Below, piece after piece: positions 18,814 through 27,485 of a stretch of DNA of 64,000 nt. Made by a program: the position numbers and the translations under genes. Under the pieces are notes generated by a model, which had not been told where the DNA came from, did not search any database, and saw only the letters and a list, made by a program, of their open reading frames with translations. The stretch comes from Flavobacteriaceae bacterium (lineage in GTDB: Bacteria; Bacteroidota; Bacteroidia; Flavobacteriales; Flavobacteriaceae): assembly GCA_003564185.1 (NCBI GenBank), contig PXFS01000139.1, forward strand, positions 1 through 64,000, read 5' to 3'. The number at the start of each line of letters is the position of its first letter. The first letter of the stretch is position 1.

Positions 18814-19353
18814 ATGAAAAACATTGTATTAATTATTGCACTTATAGGTTTTAATTTAATTTCTTGCCAAACCCCAGAGGAGCCAAGAAAACCTATTAGC
18901 CATCAGTCTGGAAGCTACATGAAAGAGTCTTCTGAAAGAAACAAAAAAATTGCAGCTAAAGAAAAAAAGGCTATCCTTTCAATTATTGAAAAAGATACAT
19001 TAGTTTATAAACAGTCGCAAAATGGTTTTTGGTATGCCTACCTAACTAAAAATGAAAAAGATACCATCAAACCTAAGAAAGGGGATCAAGTGATTTTTCA
19101 GTATTCTATCTCAGATTTGAATGGAAATGAAATATACAGCTTAGAAGAATTAGGAGAAAAAGAATATTTCATTGATGAAGAGGTGATTTTTTCTGGCCTA
19201 AGACAAGGTTTAAAATTAATGAAAGAAGGGGAAAAGGTGAATTTTATTTTTCAATCGTTCAAAGCCTTTGGAACTACTGGAGATCGAGAAAAAATTGCTT
19301 CTAACACCCCCATTATAGCAGAAGTAGAATTATTAGAGATTAATCAAAAATAA
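18814..19353 (+). CDS. gldI: gliding motility lipoprotein and FKBP-type prolyl isomerase GldI
   Basis: The 179-residue product starts with a lipoprotein signal ending in LISC (Cys19). The FKBP-type domain covers about residues 75-178, with the GLRQGLKLMKEGEKVNFIF and PIIAEVELLEI segments. GldI is a periplasmic lipoprotein needed for gliding and T9SS function in Flavobacterium, presumably folding or stabilising machinery components. The neighbours, a DHH phosphoesterase upstream and a second prolyl isomerase 22 bases downstream, match the flavobacterial gldI locus. Confidence 0.9.
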   Translation: MKNIVLIIALIGFNLISCQTPEEPRKPISHQSGSYMKESSERNKKIAAKEKKAILSIIEKDTLVYKQSQNGFWYAYLTKNEKDTIKPKKGDQVIFQYSISDLNGNEIYSLEELGEKEYFIDEEVIFSGLRQGLKLMKEGEKVNFIFQSFKAFGTTGDREKIASNTPIIAEVELLEINQK

Positions 19354-19375
19354 ATCAAATTCAAATACGTAAAAA

Positions 19376-20431
19376 ATGAAGAAAATTAATTTAATTTTAT
19401 TAGCAATTGCAACAATTTTTGCAACCTCTTGTGACGAGTATCCAAACTTAGAAGATGGCATGTACGCAAAGATGAATACTACAATGGGTGAAATAATTAT
19501 TGAACTACACTTTGACCAAACACCGATGACTGTAGGGAATTTTGTGAGTCTTGCAGAAGGCACAAATCCGATGGTTGACGAGAAGTTTGAAGGTAAAAAT
19601 TACTATGATGGCATCATATTTCATCGCGTAATTAAGGATTTCATGATTCAAGGAGGAGATCCAGAAGGGAGCGGGCAAGGAGGACCTGGTTATCAATTTC
19701 CAGATGAAATTAATGAAAATTTAAAACATGATTCTAAAGGTATTTTATCTATGGCAAATGCTGGTAAAGATACTAATGGAAGTCAGTTTTTTATCACTCT
19801 TAAAGAAACACCACACCTTGATGGAAGACATACAGTATTTGGTAAAGTTGTGGAAGGTCAAGAAGTAGTAGATCAAATTGGTGAAGTTGAAACAGCTGCT
19901 CAAGATAGACCATTAGAAGAAGTAAAAATCGAAAGCATTGACATCATTAGAAAGGGTGCTGCAGCAAGAAACTTTAATGCTGAAGTAGCATTAACCAATG
20001 GTATTGAAAAGATTGAAGAAGCTCTTCAAGCTGAAGCAGAAGAAAAAGCAAAAATCTTTGACGAAATGTCTGAAGGATTTGAAGAAACAGAATCTGGTCT
20101 TCGCTACAAAATAACTGAGGAAAATCCTAAGGGTAAAAAAGCAGAAAAAGGTCAAAAAGTTGCTGTACATTATACTGGGATGTTTTTGGATGGAAACAAA
20201 TTTGATTCTTCGTTAGATCGCCAAGAGCCAATTGAGTTTGAAGTTGCTAGAGGTTTTGTGATTCCAGGATGGGATGAAGCTTTACTAATTTTAAGAGAAG
20301 GTGAAAAAGCAGATTTGTTAATCCCTTCTGATTTGGCTTATGGTAAAGCTGGAAGAGGTCCAATTCCTCCAGATTCTCCTTTGTATTTCCAAGTGGAACT
20401 TGTAAAAGTATATGATACAGATCAAAAATAA
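19376..20431 (+). CDS. cyclophilin-FKBP fusion prolyl isomerase lipoprotein
   Basis: The 351-residue product has a lipoprotein signal with ATSC (Cys19). Residues about 28-195 are a cyclophilin domain ([49 protein letters not shown]). A helical linker rich in Glu and Ala (about 200-240) leads to an FKBP domain (about 245-348: [38 protein letters not shown]). Two unrelated prolyl isomerase folds are thus tethered on one periplasmic lipoprotein. It follows gldI after 22 bases and ends at a strong hairpin. Confidence 0.93.
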   Translation: MKKINLILLAIATIFATSCDEYPNLEDGMYAKMNTTMGEIIIELHFDQTPMTVGNFVSLAEGTNPMVDEKFEGKNYYDGIIFHRVIKDFMIQGGDPEGSGQGGPGYQFPDEINENLKHDSKGILSMANAGKDTNGSQFFITLKETPHLDGRHTVFGKVVEGQEVVDQIGEVETAAQDRPLEEVKIESIDIIRKGAAARNFNAEVALTNGIEKIEEALQAEAEEKAKIFDEMSEGFEETESGLRYKITEENPKGKKAEKGQKVAVHYTGMFLDGNKFDSSLDRQEPIEFEVARGFVIPGWDEALLILREGEKADLLIPSDLAYGKAGRGPIPPDSPLYFQVELVKVYDTDQK

Positions 20432-20447
20432 ATTTAGAATTTAGTAT

Positions 20448-20487
20448 AAAAAAAAAGGTGTTTTGAAAATTCAAAACACCTTTTTTT
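20448..20487. terminator. bidirectional terminator between the PPIase gene and pdhB
   Basis: GGTGTTTTGAA (20457-20467) pairs with TTCAAAACACC (20470-20480), with A and T runs on either side, between two convergent genes. Confidence 0.9.
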
Positions 20488-20505
20488 AATTATAGTTTGG
20501 AATGA

Positions 20506-21489
20506 CTAATCTAAGTACATTACTTTTTTAACAGCCTTAATTACGTCTTCATGATTTGGCAACCATTCTTTAAGTAAAACAGGAGAATAGGGTGCTGGAG
20601 TATCAGCTGTATTTATTTTCACAATTGGAGCGTCTAAGAAATCGAATGCATCTTGCTGCACGCGGTAAGTAATTTCTGTAGAAACATTTCCAAAAGGCCA
20701 AGCTTCTTCTAAAATTACCATTCTATTAGTTTTCTTTATTGATTCAATAATCATATCGTAATCCAACGGACGTACAGTTCTTAAATCAATAATTTCAACA
20801 GAGATATTGTGCTCTTCAGCTAAAACTTCAGCAGCTTTATATGCCTCCTTTATAATTTTTCCAAAAGAAACAATCGTTACATCCTCTCCTTCTCTTTTGA
20901 TATCTGCTTTCCCTAAAGGGATAGTGTATTCTTCCTCAGGCACTTCTCCTTTGTCCCCATACATTTGTTCACTCTCCATAAAAATTACAGGATCATTATC
21001 ACGTATAGCCGACTTCAAAAGACCTTTTGCATCATAAGGATTGGAAGGAACAACAACTTTTAAACCTGGTGTATTTGCATACCAATTTTCAAAAGCTTGA
21101 GAATGCGTAGCTCCCAATTGACCTGCAGAAGCCGTAGGACCTCTAAAAACTATGGGGATATTAAATTGACCACCAGACATTTGGCGCATTTTAGCTGCGT
21201 TGTTGATAATTTGATCAATTCCTACAAGAGAGAAATTAAACGTCATAAATTCAATAATTGGTCGATTACCATTCATAGCTGAACCAACTCCAATACCGGC
21301 AAAACCAAGTTCTGCAATAGGAGTATCAATCACGCGATCGGGGCCAAATTCGTCAAGCATACCCTTAGAAGCTTTATAGGCTCCATTATATTCTGCAACC
21401 TCCTCTCCCATCAAATAGACAGACTCATCGTTGCGCATTTCTTCGCTCATTGCTTCGCAAACAGCTTCTCTAAATTGTATTGTCCTCAT
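20506..21489 (-). CDS. pdhB: pyruvate dehydrogenase E1 component beta subunit
   Basis: The 327-residue product is the E1 beta subunit of the heterotetrameric thiamin-dependent pyruvate dehydrogenase: MRTIQFREAVCEAMSEEM at the start, VYLMGEEVAEYNGAYKASKG, the FRGPTASAGQLGATHSQ phosphorylation-loop-type segment and the C-terminal transketolase domain ending PAPYSPVLLKEWLPN. PdhA is not adjacent. Other branched-chain 2-oxoacid E1 beta subunits look similar, but pyruvate is the best assignment. It has its own -7 element. Confidence 0.92.
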   Translation of the reverse strand: MRTIQFREAVCEAMSEEMRNDESVYLMGEEVAEYNGAYKASKGMLDEFGPDRVIDTPIAELGFAGIGVGSAMNGNRPIIEFMTFNFSLVGIDQIINNAAKMRQMSGGQFNIPIVFRGPTASAGQLGATHSQAFENWYANTPGLKVVVPSNPYDAKGLLKSAIRDNDPVIFMESEQMYGDKGEVPEEEYTIPLGKADIKREGEDVTIVSFGKIIKEAYKAAEVLAEEHNISVEIIDLRTVRPLDYDMIIESIKKTNRMVILEEAWPFGNVSTEITYRVQQDAFDFLDAPIVKINTADTPAPYSPVLLKEWLPNHEDVIKAVKKVMYLD

Positions 21490-21515
21490 GCTTATGATTT
21501 AAATTTCACAAACAG

Positions 21516-21523
21516 CAAAAATA
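21516..21523 (-). promoter_or_regulatory. -7 element for pdhB
   Basis: TATTTTTG on the minus strand fits TAnnTTTG and ends 26 bases before the pdhB ATG. Confidence 0.4.
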
Positions 21524-21662
21524 AGTCATTATTTGCTGCTTTAAAAATCAAATAAGCCTTAATTTTACAGAAAATAAATTTTAATAAAATTTTGCTATGC
21601 GCGCATAATAAAATTCGAAAGTTCTTAGTATATTCGCAACATATAAATATAAAAGTGATAAA

Positions 21663-22409
21663 ATGAAAATATTAGTTTGTATAAGTCATGTACCTGATAC
21701 AACTTCCAAAATCAATTTTACGGAAGGGGACACAAAGTTTGACACTAACGGAGTTCAGTTTATTATTAATCCTAATGATGAGTTTGGATTAACTCGCGCA
21801 ATGTGGTTTAAGGAAAAACAAGGTGCTTCTGTAGATGTAGCAACCGTAGGTCTTAAAGATACAGAGCCTACCATAAGAAAAGCCTTAGCCATTGGTGCAG
21901 ATAATGCTATTCGGATAGATACAGCTCCATTAGATGGATACCAAGTTGCTACTGAATTAGCAAAGGTTGCTAAAGAGGGTGAGTATGATTTAATTATTGC
22001 TGGGAGAGAATCTATTGACTATAATGGTGGTATGGTTCCTGGAATGATGGCCAAAATGTTAGGTTACGGTTTCATTAACACTTGTGTAAGTTTAGAAATT
22101 GATGGAAATACAGCTACTGCCATTAGAGAAATTGATGGTGGAAAAGAAACCTTGAAAACTAATCTTCCTTTAGTTATTGGAGGACAAAAAGGTTTAGTAG
22201 AAGAATCAGATTTAAAAATTCCTAATATGAGAGGAATTATGATGGCCAGAAAAAAACCATTAAACGTTGTAGAAGCTGTTGGAGATAAAGTTTCAACCGA
22301 AGCCAAAAAATTCTCTAAACCAGCACCTAAAGGTGAAGTCAAATTAGTTGACGCAGAAAATATTGATGAATTAATCGATTTATTACATAACGAAGCAAAA
22401 GCAATTTAA
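21663..22409 (+). CDS. etfB: electron transfer flavoprotein beta subunit
   Basis: The 248-residue product is the AMP-binding small subunit of ETF, which takes electrons from acyl-CoA dehydrogenases. It begins MKILVCISHVPDT and carries NPNDEFGLTRAMWF, the GRESIDYNGGMVPGMMA segment and LPLVIGGQKGLVEESDLKIP, the conserved ETF-beta signature (about 173-192). It lies 11 bases before etfA. Confidence 0.96.
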   Translation: MKILVCISHVPDTTSKINFTEGDTKFDTNGVQFIINPNDEFGLTRAMWFKEKQGASVDVATVGLKDTEPTIRKALAIGADNAIRIDTAPLDGYQVATELAKVAKEGEYDLIIAGRESIDYNGGMVPGMMAKMLGYGFINTCVSLEIDGNTATAIREIDGGKETLKTNLPLVIGGQKGLVEESDLKIPNMRGIMMARKKPLNVVEAVGDKVSTEAKKFSKPAPKGEVKLVDAENIDELIDLLHNEAKAI

Positions 22410-22420
22410 AAAAAAATATT

Positions 22421-23389
22421 ATGTCTATTTTAGTTTATACAGAAACAGAAAATGGTAAATTTAAGAAGGCTTCATTTGAGGTAGCTTCTTATGCTAAAGC
22501 CATAGCAGATAAAACAGACAGCAAAGTTACTGCCATTGCTGTAAATGCAGATGATCCTAGTGAATTAGGAAAGTATGGGGTTTCAAAGGTGTTGCATGTA
22601 AATAATGAAGAACTTGCTAAGTTCAATGCTGATTCCTACGCTGCGGTGCTTACCGAAGCTGCTAAACAAGAGTTATGCAATACAATAGTGCTTAGTCAAA
22701 GTGCTAATGCCAAGTATTTAGCTCCTTTGTTGGCTGTAAATTTAGAAGCTGGATACGCATCTAACGTGGTAGATTTACCTATAACAGAAAATGGTTTTAT
22801 GGTGAAGCGCACAGCCTTTACTAATAAGGCTTTTAACGAAACTGAAATTACAACAGATACTAAAATCATAGGGCTTTCTACCAATTCTTTTGGTGTGCAC
22901 GAAAACTCATTAGAAGTTGAAATTAGCAATTTTGAGCCTACAATTTCTGAAGAGAGCAAAAAGGTTACCGTTGAATCGGTTGACAAAAATAAAGATAAGG
23001 TAAGCATAGCTGATGCAGAAGTTGTAGTATCTGGTGGAAGGGGGCTTAAAGGACCTGAAAACTGGCATTTGGTAGAAAATCTTGCGGATACTTTAAATGC
23101 CGCTACAGCATGCTCTAAACCAGTAAGTGATATGGGCTGGAGACCTCATGGAGAGCATGTTGGCCAAACAGGAAAACCAGTTGCCACAAATTTATATATT
23201 GCTATTGGAATTTCTGGAGCAATCCAGCACTTAGCTGGAATAAATGCCTCAAAAACCAAAGTCGTTATCAACAACGACCCCGAAGCCCCTTTCTTCAAAG
23301 CAGCTGATTATGGTATAGTTGGTGATGCCTTTGAAGTAGTTCCAAAACTTACAGAAAAGCTTAAGGAATTTAAAGCTAACAATGCTTAA
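22421..23389 (+). CDS. etfA: electron transfer flavoprotein alpha subunit
   Basis: The 322-residue product binds FAD through its C-terminal domain: VVSGGRGLKGPENW (about 203-216), AACSKPVSDMGWRPHGEHVGQTGK and the ETF-alpha signature YIAIGISGAIQHLAGI (about 267-282). The N-terminal half is the ETF alpha/beta-type domain. With etfB it forms the soluble heterodimer that links fatty acid and amino acid oxidation to the quinone pool. No ETF dehydrogenase or acyl-CoA dehydrogenase is adjacent. Confidence 0.96.
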   Translation: MSILVYTETENGKFKKASFEVASYAKAIADKTDSKVTAIAVNADDPSELGKYGVSKVLHVNNEELAKFNADSYAAVLTEAAKQELCNTIVLSQSANAKYLAPLLAVNLEAGYASNVVDLPITENGFMVKRTAFTNKAFNETEITTDTKIIGLSTNSFGVHENSLEVEISNFEPTISEESKKVTVESVDKNKDKVSIADAEVVVSGGRGLKGPENWHLVENLADTLNAATACSKPVSDMGWRPHGEHVGQTGKPVATNLYIAIGISGAIQHLAGINASKTKVVINNDPEAPFFKAADYGIVGDAFEVVPKLTEKLKEFKANNA

Positions 23390-23416
23390 AAGTTCGTATA
23401 TTAGCAAATTGAAATT

Positions 23417-23463
23417 GCGGTCTAAATTGCCAAGATTTATCTTTTTTATTTAGACCGCTTTTT
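23417..23463 (+). terminator. rho-independent terminator after etfA
   Basis: GCGGTCTAAAT (23417-23427) pairs with ATTTAGACCGC (23448-23458) around a 20-base loop and is followed by a T run that merges into the next gene's -7 element. Confidence 0.85.
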
Positions 23464-23471
23464 TATTTTTG
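23464..23471 (+). promoter_or_regulatory. -7 element for the bifunctional nuclease gene, leaderless spacing
   Basis: TATTTTTG ends 6 bases before the ATG at 23478 and is formed partly by the T run of the etfA terminator. Confidence 0.5.
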
Positions 23472-23477
23472 CGAAAT

Positions 23478-24083
23478 ATGAGCTTAGTTAGATTAAACAT
23501 AAAAGGAATTTCCTATAGCCAAACTCAAAATGGTGCATATGCCCTATTATTGAGTGAAATTAATGGTAAAAGACAGTTACCTATTGTTATTGGAGCATTT
23601 GAAGCTCAATCTATTGCTATTGCGTTAGAAAAGGAAATTAAACCACCTAGACCACTTACCCACGATTTATTTAAAACTTTTTCTGAACATTTCTCAATAA
23701 CCATCAAGCAAGTTATCATTCATAAACTAGTTGATGGTATTTTTTATTCTAGCTTGATTTGCGAAAGGGATAAAATTGAAGAGATTATTGACGCAAGAAC
23801 AAGTGATGCGATTGCTTTAGCGCTTCGTTTTGATGCACCAATCTTTACGTATAAAAACATTATTGATAAAGCCGGTGTTCAACTAACCCCTAAAAGTGCT
23901 GCAGGAATGTTTGATGCTAAACTTTCAGAAAAAGAAAAAACCACAGGTGGTGATTTAAGTAAAAAATCTGATTTTAATAATATTCCACTTAAAAAGCTGA
24001 ACGAAATGCTAGAAGAGGCGGTTAAAAATGAAAATTACGAAAAAGCAGCTCGCATTCGTGATGAAATATCAAAACGTCAATAA
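23478..24083 (+). CDS. bifunctional nuclease family protein with UVR domain
   Basis: The 201-residue product has an N-terminal bifunctional nuclease (DUF151) domain (about 1-130: LPIVIGAFEAQSIAIALE, the PPRPLTHDL loop, ARTSDAIALALRFDAPIF) and a C-terminal UVR motif (KLNEMLEEAVKNENYEKAAR, about 172-191) of the kind found in UvrB and UvrC. Family members have reported nuclease activity. The ATG at 23478 is used; an upstream TTG lies inside the -7 element. The nucleoside transporter gene follows after 3 bases, suggesting a link to nucleic acid turnover. Confidence 0.88.
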   Translation: MSLVRLNIKGISYSQTQNGAYALLLSEINGKRQLPIVIGAFEAQSIAIALEKEIKPPRPLTHDLFKTFSEHFSITIKQVIIHKLVDGIFYSSLICERDKIEEIIDARTSDAIALALRFDAPIFTYKNIIDKAGVQLTPKSAAGMFDAKLSEKEKTTGGDLSKKSDFNNIPLKKLNEMLEEAVKNENYEKAARIRDEISKRQ

Positions 24084-24086
24084 GGA

Positions 24087-25781
24087 ATGAAAAAACTATT
24101 CCTTTTTCTTACTCTTCTTTTTGGATTTTTATCAAGTGGACAATCTCTTGAAGGTACGTATTCTGTTTCAACAATTGACTCTTTAAGTAATGCTGTTGAT
24201 CATCAATTTTCACTAAATCAAACATTTGAATTTGATGCTCACTCACTTCAAATTAAAAATGAAAATTTGACTGTGACAGCATATGATTACGCAATAGAAA
24301 ACGACAGTCTATTTTTAAGAAATGAAAACAAACTACTTTCTTTTTCATTCATAAATAAGGAAAATAACAAAATAAAACTTCAAACAGAACTATTTCAACT
24401 TGTATTGGTTAAAGAAAATCAAACTAATCTAACCCGTCAACTTAAAGAAGCTTCAAAAGATAAAGAAATGATTCCAAATCAAGATTTTACTTTAGAGGGA
24501 TTTTACCGCGGAGTAATTGGTGTTTTTAGTATTATATTTTTATCGTTTTTATTCAGCTCCAACCGAAGAGCTATCAATTGGAAGACGGTGGGCGTAGGTC
24601 TTTTAGCCCAGTTGGTTCTAGCTATTGGAATTTTGAAAGTACCTGTTGTTCAAGCGGTTTTTGAATTCATAGGAAAAATATTTGTAAAAATTCTTGATTT
24701 TACAGCTGAAGGAAGCGAATTTTTGTTGGGTGATTTGATGAATGCGGATAGCTATGGGTTTATCTTTTTATTTCAAATACTCCCTACCATTATCTTTTTC
24801 TCAGCACTTACATCACTTTTATTTTATTTGGGTGTTATACAAGTTATAGTTAAAGGAATGGCATGGGTGCTTACTAAATTAATGAGCATTTCTGGAGCCG
24901 AAGGATTGAGTGTTGCAGGTAATATTTTTCTTGGACAAACCGAATCTCCTTTAATGATTAAAGCCTATTTAGAAAAGATGACCAAATCAGAAATTTTATT
25001 GGTCATGATTGGTGGAATGGCCACTGTTGCTGGTGGAGTTTTAGCTGCGTATATAGGATTTTTAGGTGATGGAGATCCAGTAAAACGTCTTGAATTTGCT
25101 CGCCATTTACTAGCCGCATCGGTAATGGCAGCTCCTGGTGCAATTGTAGTCTCAAAAATTCTTTATCCACAACAGGAAAAAATTGAGCGAACCGCAGAAG
25201 TTTCGCAAGATAAAATTGGTTCTAATTTTCTAGATGCCATTTCAAATGGAACTACAGAAGGACTTCGATTAGCTGCTAATGTGGGAGCTATGCTCTTAGT
25301 TTTTATCGCCTTTATTGCATTTATTAATTACTTGCTTGAGGGGTTTGGTGGGCTTGTAGGTCTAAATCCATTTATAGCAGAAAACTCACCTTATTCAACC
25401 TTTTCATTAGAATCTATTTTAGGTTTCCTATTTGCTCCTATCATGTGGCTTATTGGAGTTCCTAAAGAAGATGTTATGCTCATGGGGCAACTGCTTGGTA
25501 TCAAACTTGCGGCAAGCGAATTTGTTGGATATATTCAATTAGCAGAACTTAAAAATCCTGCTAACTTGTTAAGTTTAAATTATCAAAAATCAGTAATTAT
25601 GGCCACCTATATGCTCTGCGGATTTGCCAATTTTGCTTCCATTGGAATTCAAATTGGAGGAATTGGATCATTAGCTCCCAATAAAAGAAAATTACTTTCA
25701 GAATTTGGACTACGAGCTCTAATTGGTGGAACGTTTGCTTCTTTACTTTCTGCTACTATTGCTGGAATGATTATAGGTTAA
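24087..25781 (+). CDS. nupC: NupC-type concentrative nucleoside transporter with N-terminal extracytoplasmic domain
   Basis: The 564-residue product has a signal sequence (about 1-18) and a roughly 115-residue beta-rich domain, then a CNT-family transporter core (about 135-564) with many membrane segments. Diagnostic parts are LSVAGNIFLGQTESPLMIKA (substrate and sodium site), GGMATVAGGVLAAYIGFLG and MLCGFANFASIGIQIGGIG. Typical NupC proteins have about 400 residues, so the N-terminal domain is an addition; it may bind ligand or the wall, which is inference. It is coupled to the upstream nuclease gene. Confidence 0.88.
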   Translation: MKKLFLFLTLLFGFLSSGQSLEGTYSVSTIDSLSNAVDHQFSLNQTFEFDAHSLQIKNENLTVTAYDYAIENDSLFLRNENKLLSFSFINKENNKIKLQTELFQLVLVKENQTNLTRQLKEASKDKEMIPNQDFTLEGFYRGVIGVFSIIFLSFLFSSNRRAINWKTVGVGLLAQLVLAIGILKVPVVQAVFEFIGKIFVKILDFTAEGSEFLLGDLMNADSYGFIFLFQILPTIIFFSALTSLLFYLGVIQVIVKGMAWVLTKLMSISGAEGLSVAGNIFLGQTESPLMIKAYLEKMTKSEILLVMIGGMATVAGGVLAAYIGFLGDGDPVKRLEFARHLLAASVMAAPGAIVVSKILYPQQEKIERTAEVSQDKIGSNFLDAISNGTTEGLRLAANVGAMLLVFIAFIAFINYLLEGFGGLVGLNPFIAENSPYSTFSLESILGFLFAPIMWLIGVPKEDVMLMGQLLGIKLAASEFVGYIQLAELKNPANLLSLNYQKSVIMATYMLCGFANFASIGIQIGGIGSLAPNKRKLLSEFGLRALIGGTFASLLSATIAGMIIG

Positions 25782-25830
25782 CTCTTGTATGATATTCAGC
25801 AGTGATGACTTCAGAAATTTTAAAAATCCC

Positions 25831-25838
25831 TATCTTTG
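25831..25838 (+). promoter_or_regulatory. -7 element for queE, leaderless spacing
   Basis: TATCTTTG fits TAnnTTTG and ends 6 bases before the ATG at 25845. Confidence 0.5.
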
Positions 25839-25844
25839 CCCGCT

Positions 25845-26477
25845 ATGAATTTAGATGAGATTAAAAACCTAGTCAACAAAGGTGAAATGCTTCCGCTTAT
25901 GGAAGACTTTTACACCATTCAAGGGGAGGGGCATCATACAGGAACAGCTTCTTATTTTGTGAGGATTGGTGGTTGTGATGTGGGCTGCCATTGGTGTGAT
26001 GTAAAAGAAAGTTGGGATCCAGAAAAACACCCTCCTACCCCAACTGCAGAAATTGTTGAAAAAGCCTCGAAATATTCAGACACAGTAGTAGTTACTGGGG
26101 GTGAGCCACTTACCTGGAATATGCAGCCTCTTACGCAAGGATTTAAAGATAAAAATATGAAAATCCATATTGAAACTTCTGGTGCTTATGCGCTTACAGG
26201 AAGTTGGGATTGGATTTGTTTATCGCCAAAAAAAAACAAACTCCCCACAGAAAAAGTTTATCAAAAAGCAGATGAACTAAAGGTTATTATTTACAATAAA
26301 CACGATTTTAAATTTGCTGAAGAACAAGCCCATAAAACAAACAAAAATGCACTTTTATATCTTCAACCTGAATGGAGTGTTAGAGATAAAATGATGCCCC
26401 TTATTGTAGACTATGTAATGACAAACCCAAAATGGAAGATTTCTTTACAAACCCATAAATATTTACGCATTCCTTAA
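25845..26477 (+). CDS. queE: 7-carboxy-7-deazaguanine synthase
   Basis: QueE is a radical SAM enzyme that rearranges 6-carboxytetrahydropterin to 7-carboxy-7-deazaguanine on the path to queuosine. The 210-residue product has the CX3CX2C cluster motif CDVGCHWC (about 47-54) after the MEDFYTIQGEGHHTGT substrate region, the TGGEPLTW loop and the C-terminal SLQTHKYLRIP. The ATG at 25845 was chosen because an earlier TTG lies within the -7 element. No other queuosine gene is adjacent; the pterin synthase near 43.6 kb may supply the substrate. Confidence 0.94.
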   Translation: MNLDEIKNLVNKGEMLPLMEDFYTIQGEGHHTGTASYFVRIGGCDVGCHWCDVKESWDPEKHPPTPTAEIVEKASKYSDTVVVTGGEPLTWNMQPLTQGFKDKNMKIHIETSGAYALTGSWDWICLSPKKNKLPTEKVYQKADELKVIIYNKHDFKFAEEQAHKTNKNALLYLQPEWSVRDKMMPLIVDYVMTNPKWKISLQTHKYLRIP

Positions 26478-26566
26478 ATAATTAAATTTCAATTAAAGCC
26501 TGTAAAAAAACTTCAATCAATTAAATAATTGGTATATTGTTTGTTGTATTTATTAAAAAATATGTC

Positions 26567-27346
26567 ATGAAAAAAATAGTTTTAATTTTAGTTTTGTTTG
26601 CTTTTCAAAGCTATGTTTATGCAGATCATCTAAATGGAGCTTGGAAATTGGAAGAAGTTAATGGAGAAAAAGTTACTGAGCATGTAATACAGCTTTTTAG
26701 TAATCAATTTTACACCTATAGTGAATTTGACCCCAATAACGGAGATTTTATAAAAGCTGGTGGAGGAACTTACTTATTAGAAAACTTTCGTATACAAAAA
26801 TTTATAGAAATTGATTCTGAAGATCCAAGTCTATCAAATACTTCAGAAATTTATCGCTTTTTGTTTTTGGAAGATGATGTAATCAAATTTACCAATTTAA
26901 AAGATTCCTCTAAATTTGAAATATGGAAACGCATTGATGAATCTAAAAATGTGGAAATGGCCAAATGTTGGCGGATACATAAAAAGCAGGATGAAGGTGA
27001 TAAAGATTGGAGGGTAATAGAATATGCCCCAAGAAAAACTATCAAAATGCTAACTGATAATTACTACCAAGTGTTAGCCTTCAATAAAAAAACAGGAGAG
27101 TTTGTTGGGTCAAGTGGCGGAACTTGGACCAAATCACCGACTGAATTTTTTACAGGAGCAACGGGTGGTATAACCACTAAAAAAACTGCCAAATATGTGG
27201 AAAATATTGATTATTTTTCAAAAAATCCAGATAATGTTGGTAGAAGCATAGAATTTAATTTAAGAATGGTAGAAGGCTTATGGAACCATACCGGCAGACA
27301 AACAGATGGAAAAGCACTTTTGGAAATTTGGATGCCTTACAAGTAA
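26567..27346 (+). CDS. secreted protein with two tandem lipocalin-like domains
   Basis: The 259-residue product starts with a signal peptide (about 1-20, cut near VYADH). The rest looks like two copies of one beta domain of about 115 residues: both halves share a Phe/Tyr-rich strand (FSNQFYTYSEF and LTDNYYQVLAF), a Gly-rich turn (KAGGGTY and SSGGTW) and a closing EIW motif (KFEIWKRID, LLEIWMPYK). The EIW ending is common in small flavobacterial lipocalin-like proteins. I start at the ATG at 26567, not an earlier one at 26537, so the signal is at the terminus. The function is unknown. Confidence 0.7.
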   Translation: MKKIVLILVLFAFQSYVYADHLNGAWKLEEVNGEKVTEHVIQLFSNQFYTYSEFDPNNGDFIKAGGGTYLLENFRIQKFIEIDSEDPSLSNTSEIYRFLFLEDDVIKFTNLKDSSKFEIWKRIDESKNVEMAKCWRIHKKQDEGDKDWRVIEYAPRKTIKMLTDNYYQVLAFNKKTGEFVGSSGGTWTKSPTEFFTGATGGITTKKTAKYVENIDYFSKNPDNVGRSIEFNLRMVEGLWNHTGRQTDGKALLEIWMPYK

Positions 27347-27368
27347 GATTTTCAAATCAAAAAAACTT

Positions 27369-27398
27369 AAAGCTTCGTTAGATCACGAAGCTTTTTTT
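27369..27398 (+). terminator. rho-independent terminator after the lipocalin-like gene
   Basis: AAAGCTTCGT (27369-27378) pairs with ACGAAGCTTT (27385-27394) around a six-base loop, followed by a T run. Confidence 0.88.
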
Positions 27399-27458
27399 AT
27401 GAATTATAGATTAAATCACTTCATTATAAAAAAAAAGTAATTTCCCATTAAAACAAAG

Positions 27459-27466
27459 TAAATTTG
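27459..27466 (+). promoter_or_regulatory. -7 element for the HAD phosphatase gene
   Basis: TAAATTTG fits TAnnTTTG and lies 19 bases before the ATG at 27486. Confidence 0.45.
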
Positions 27467-27485
27467 TCTACATAAAAAATAGCTG

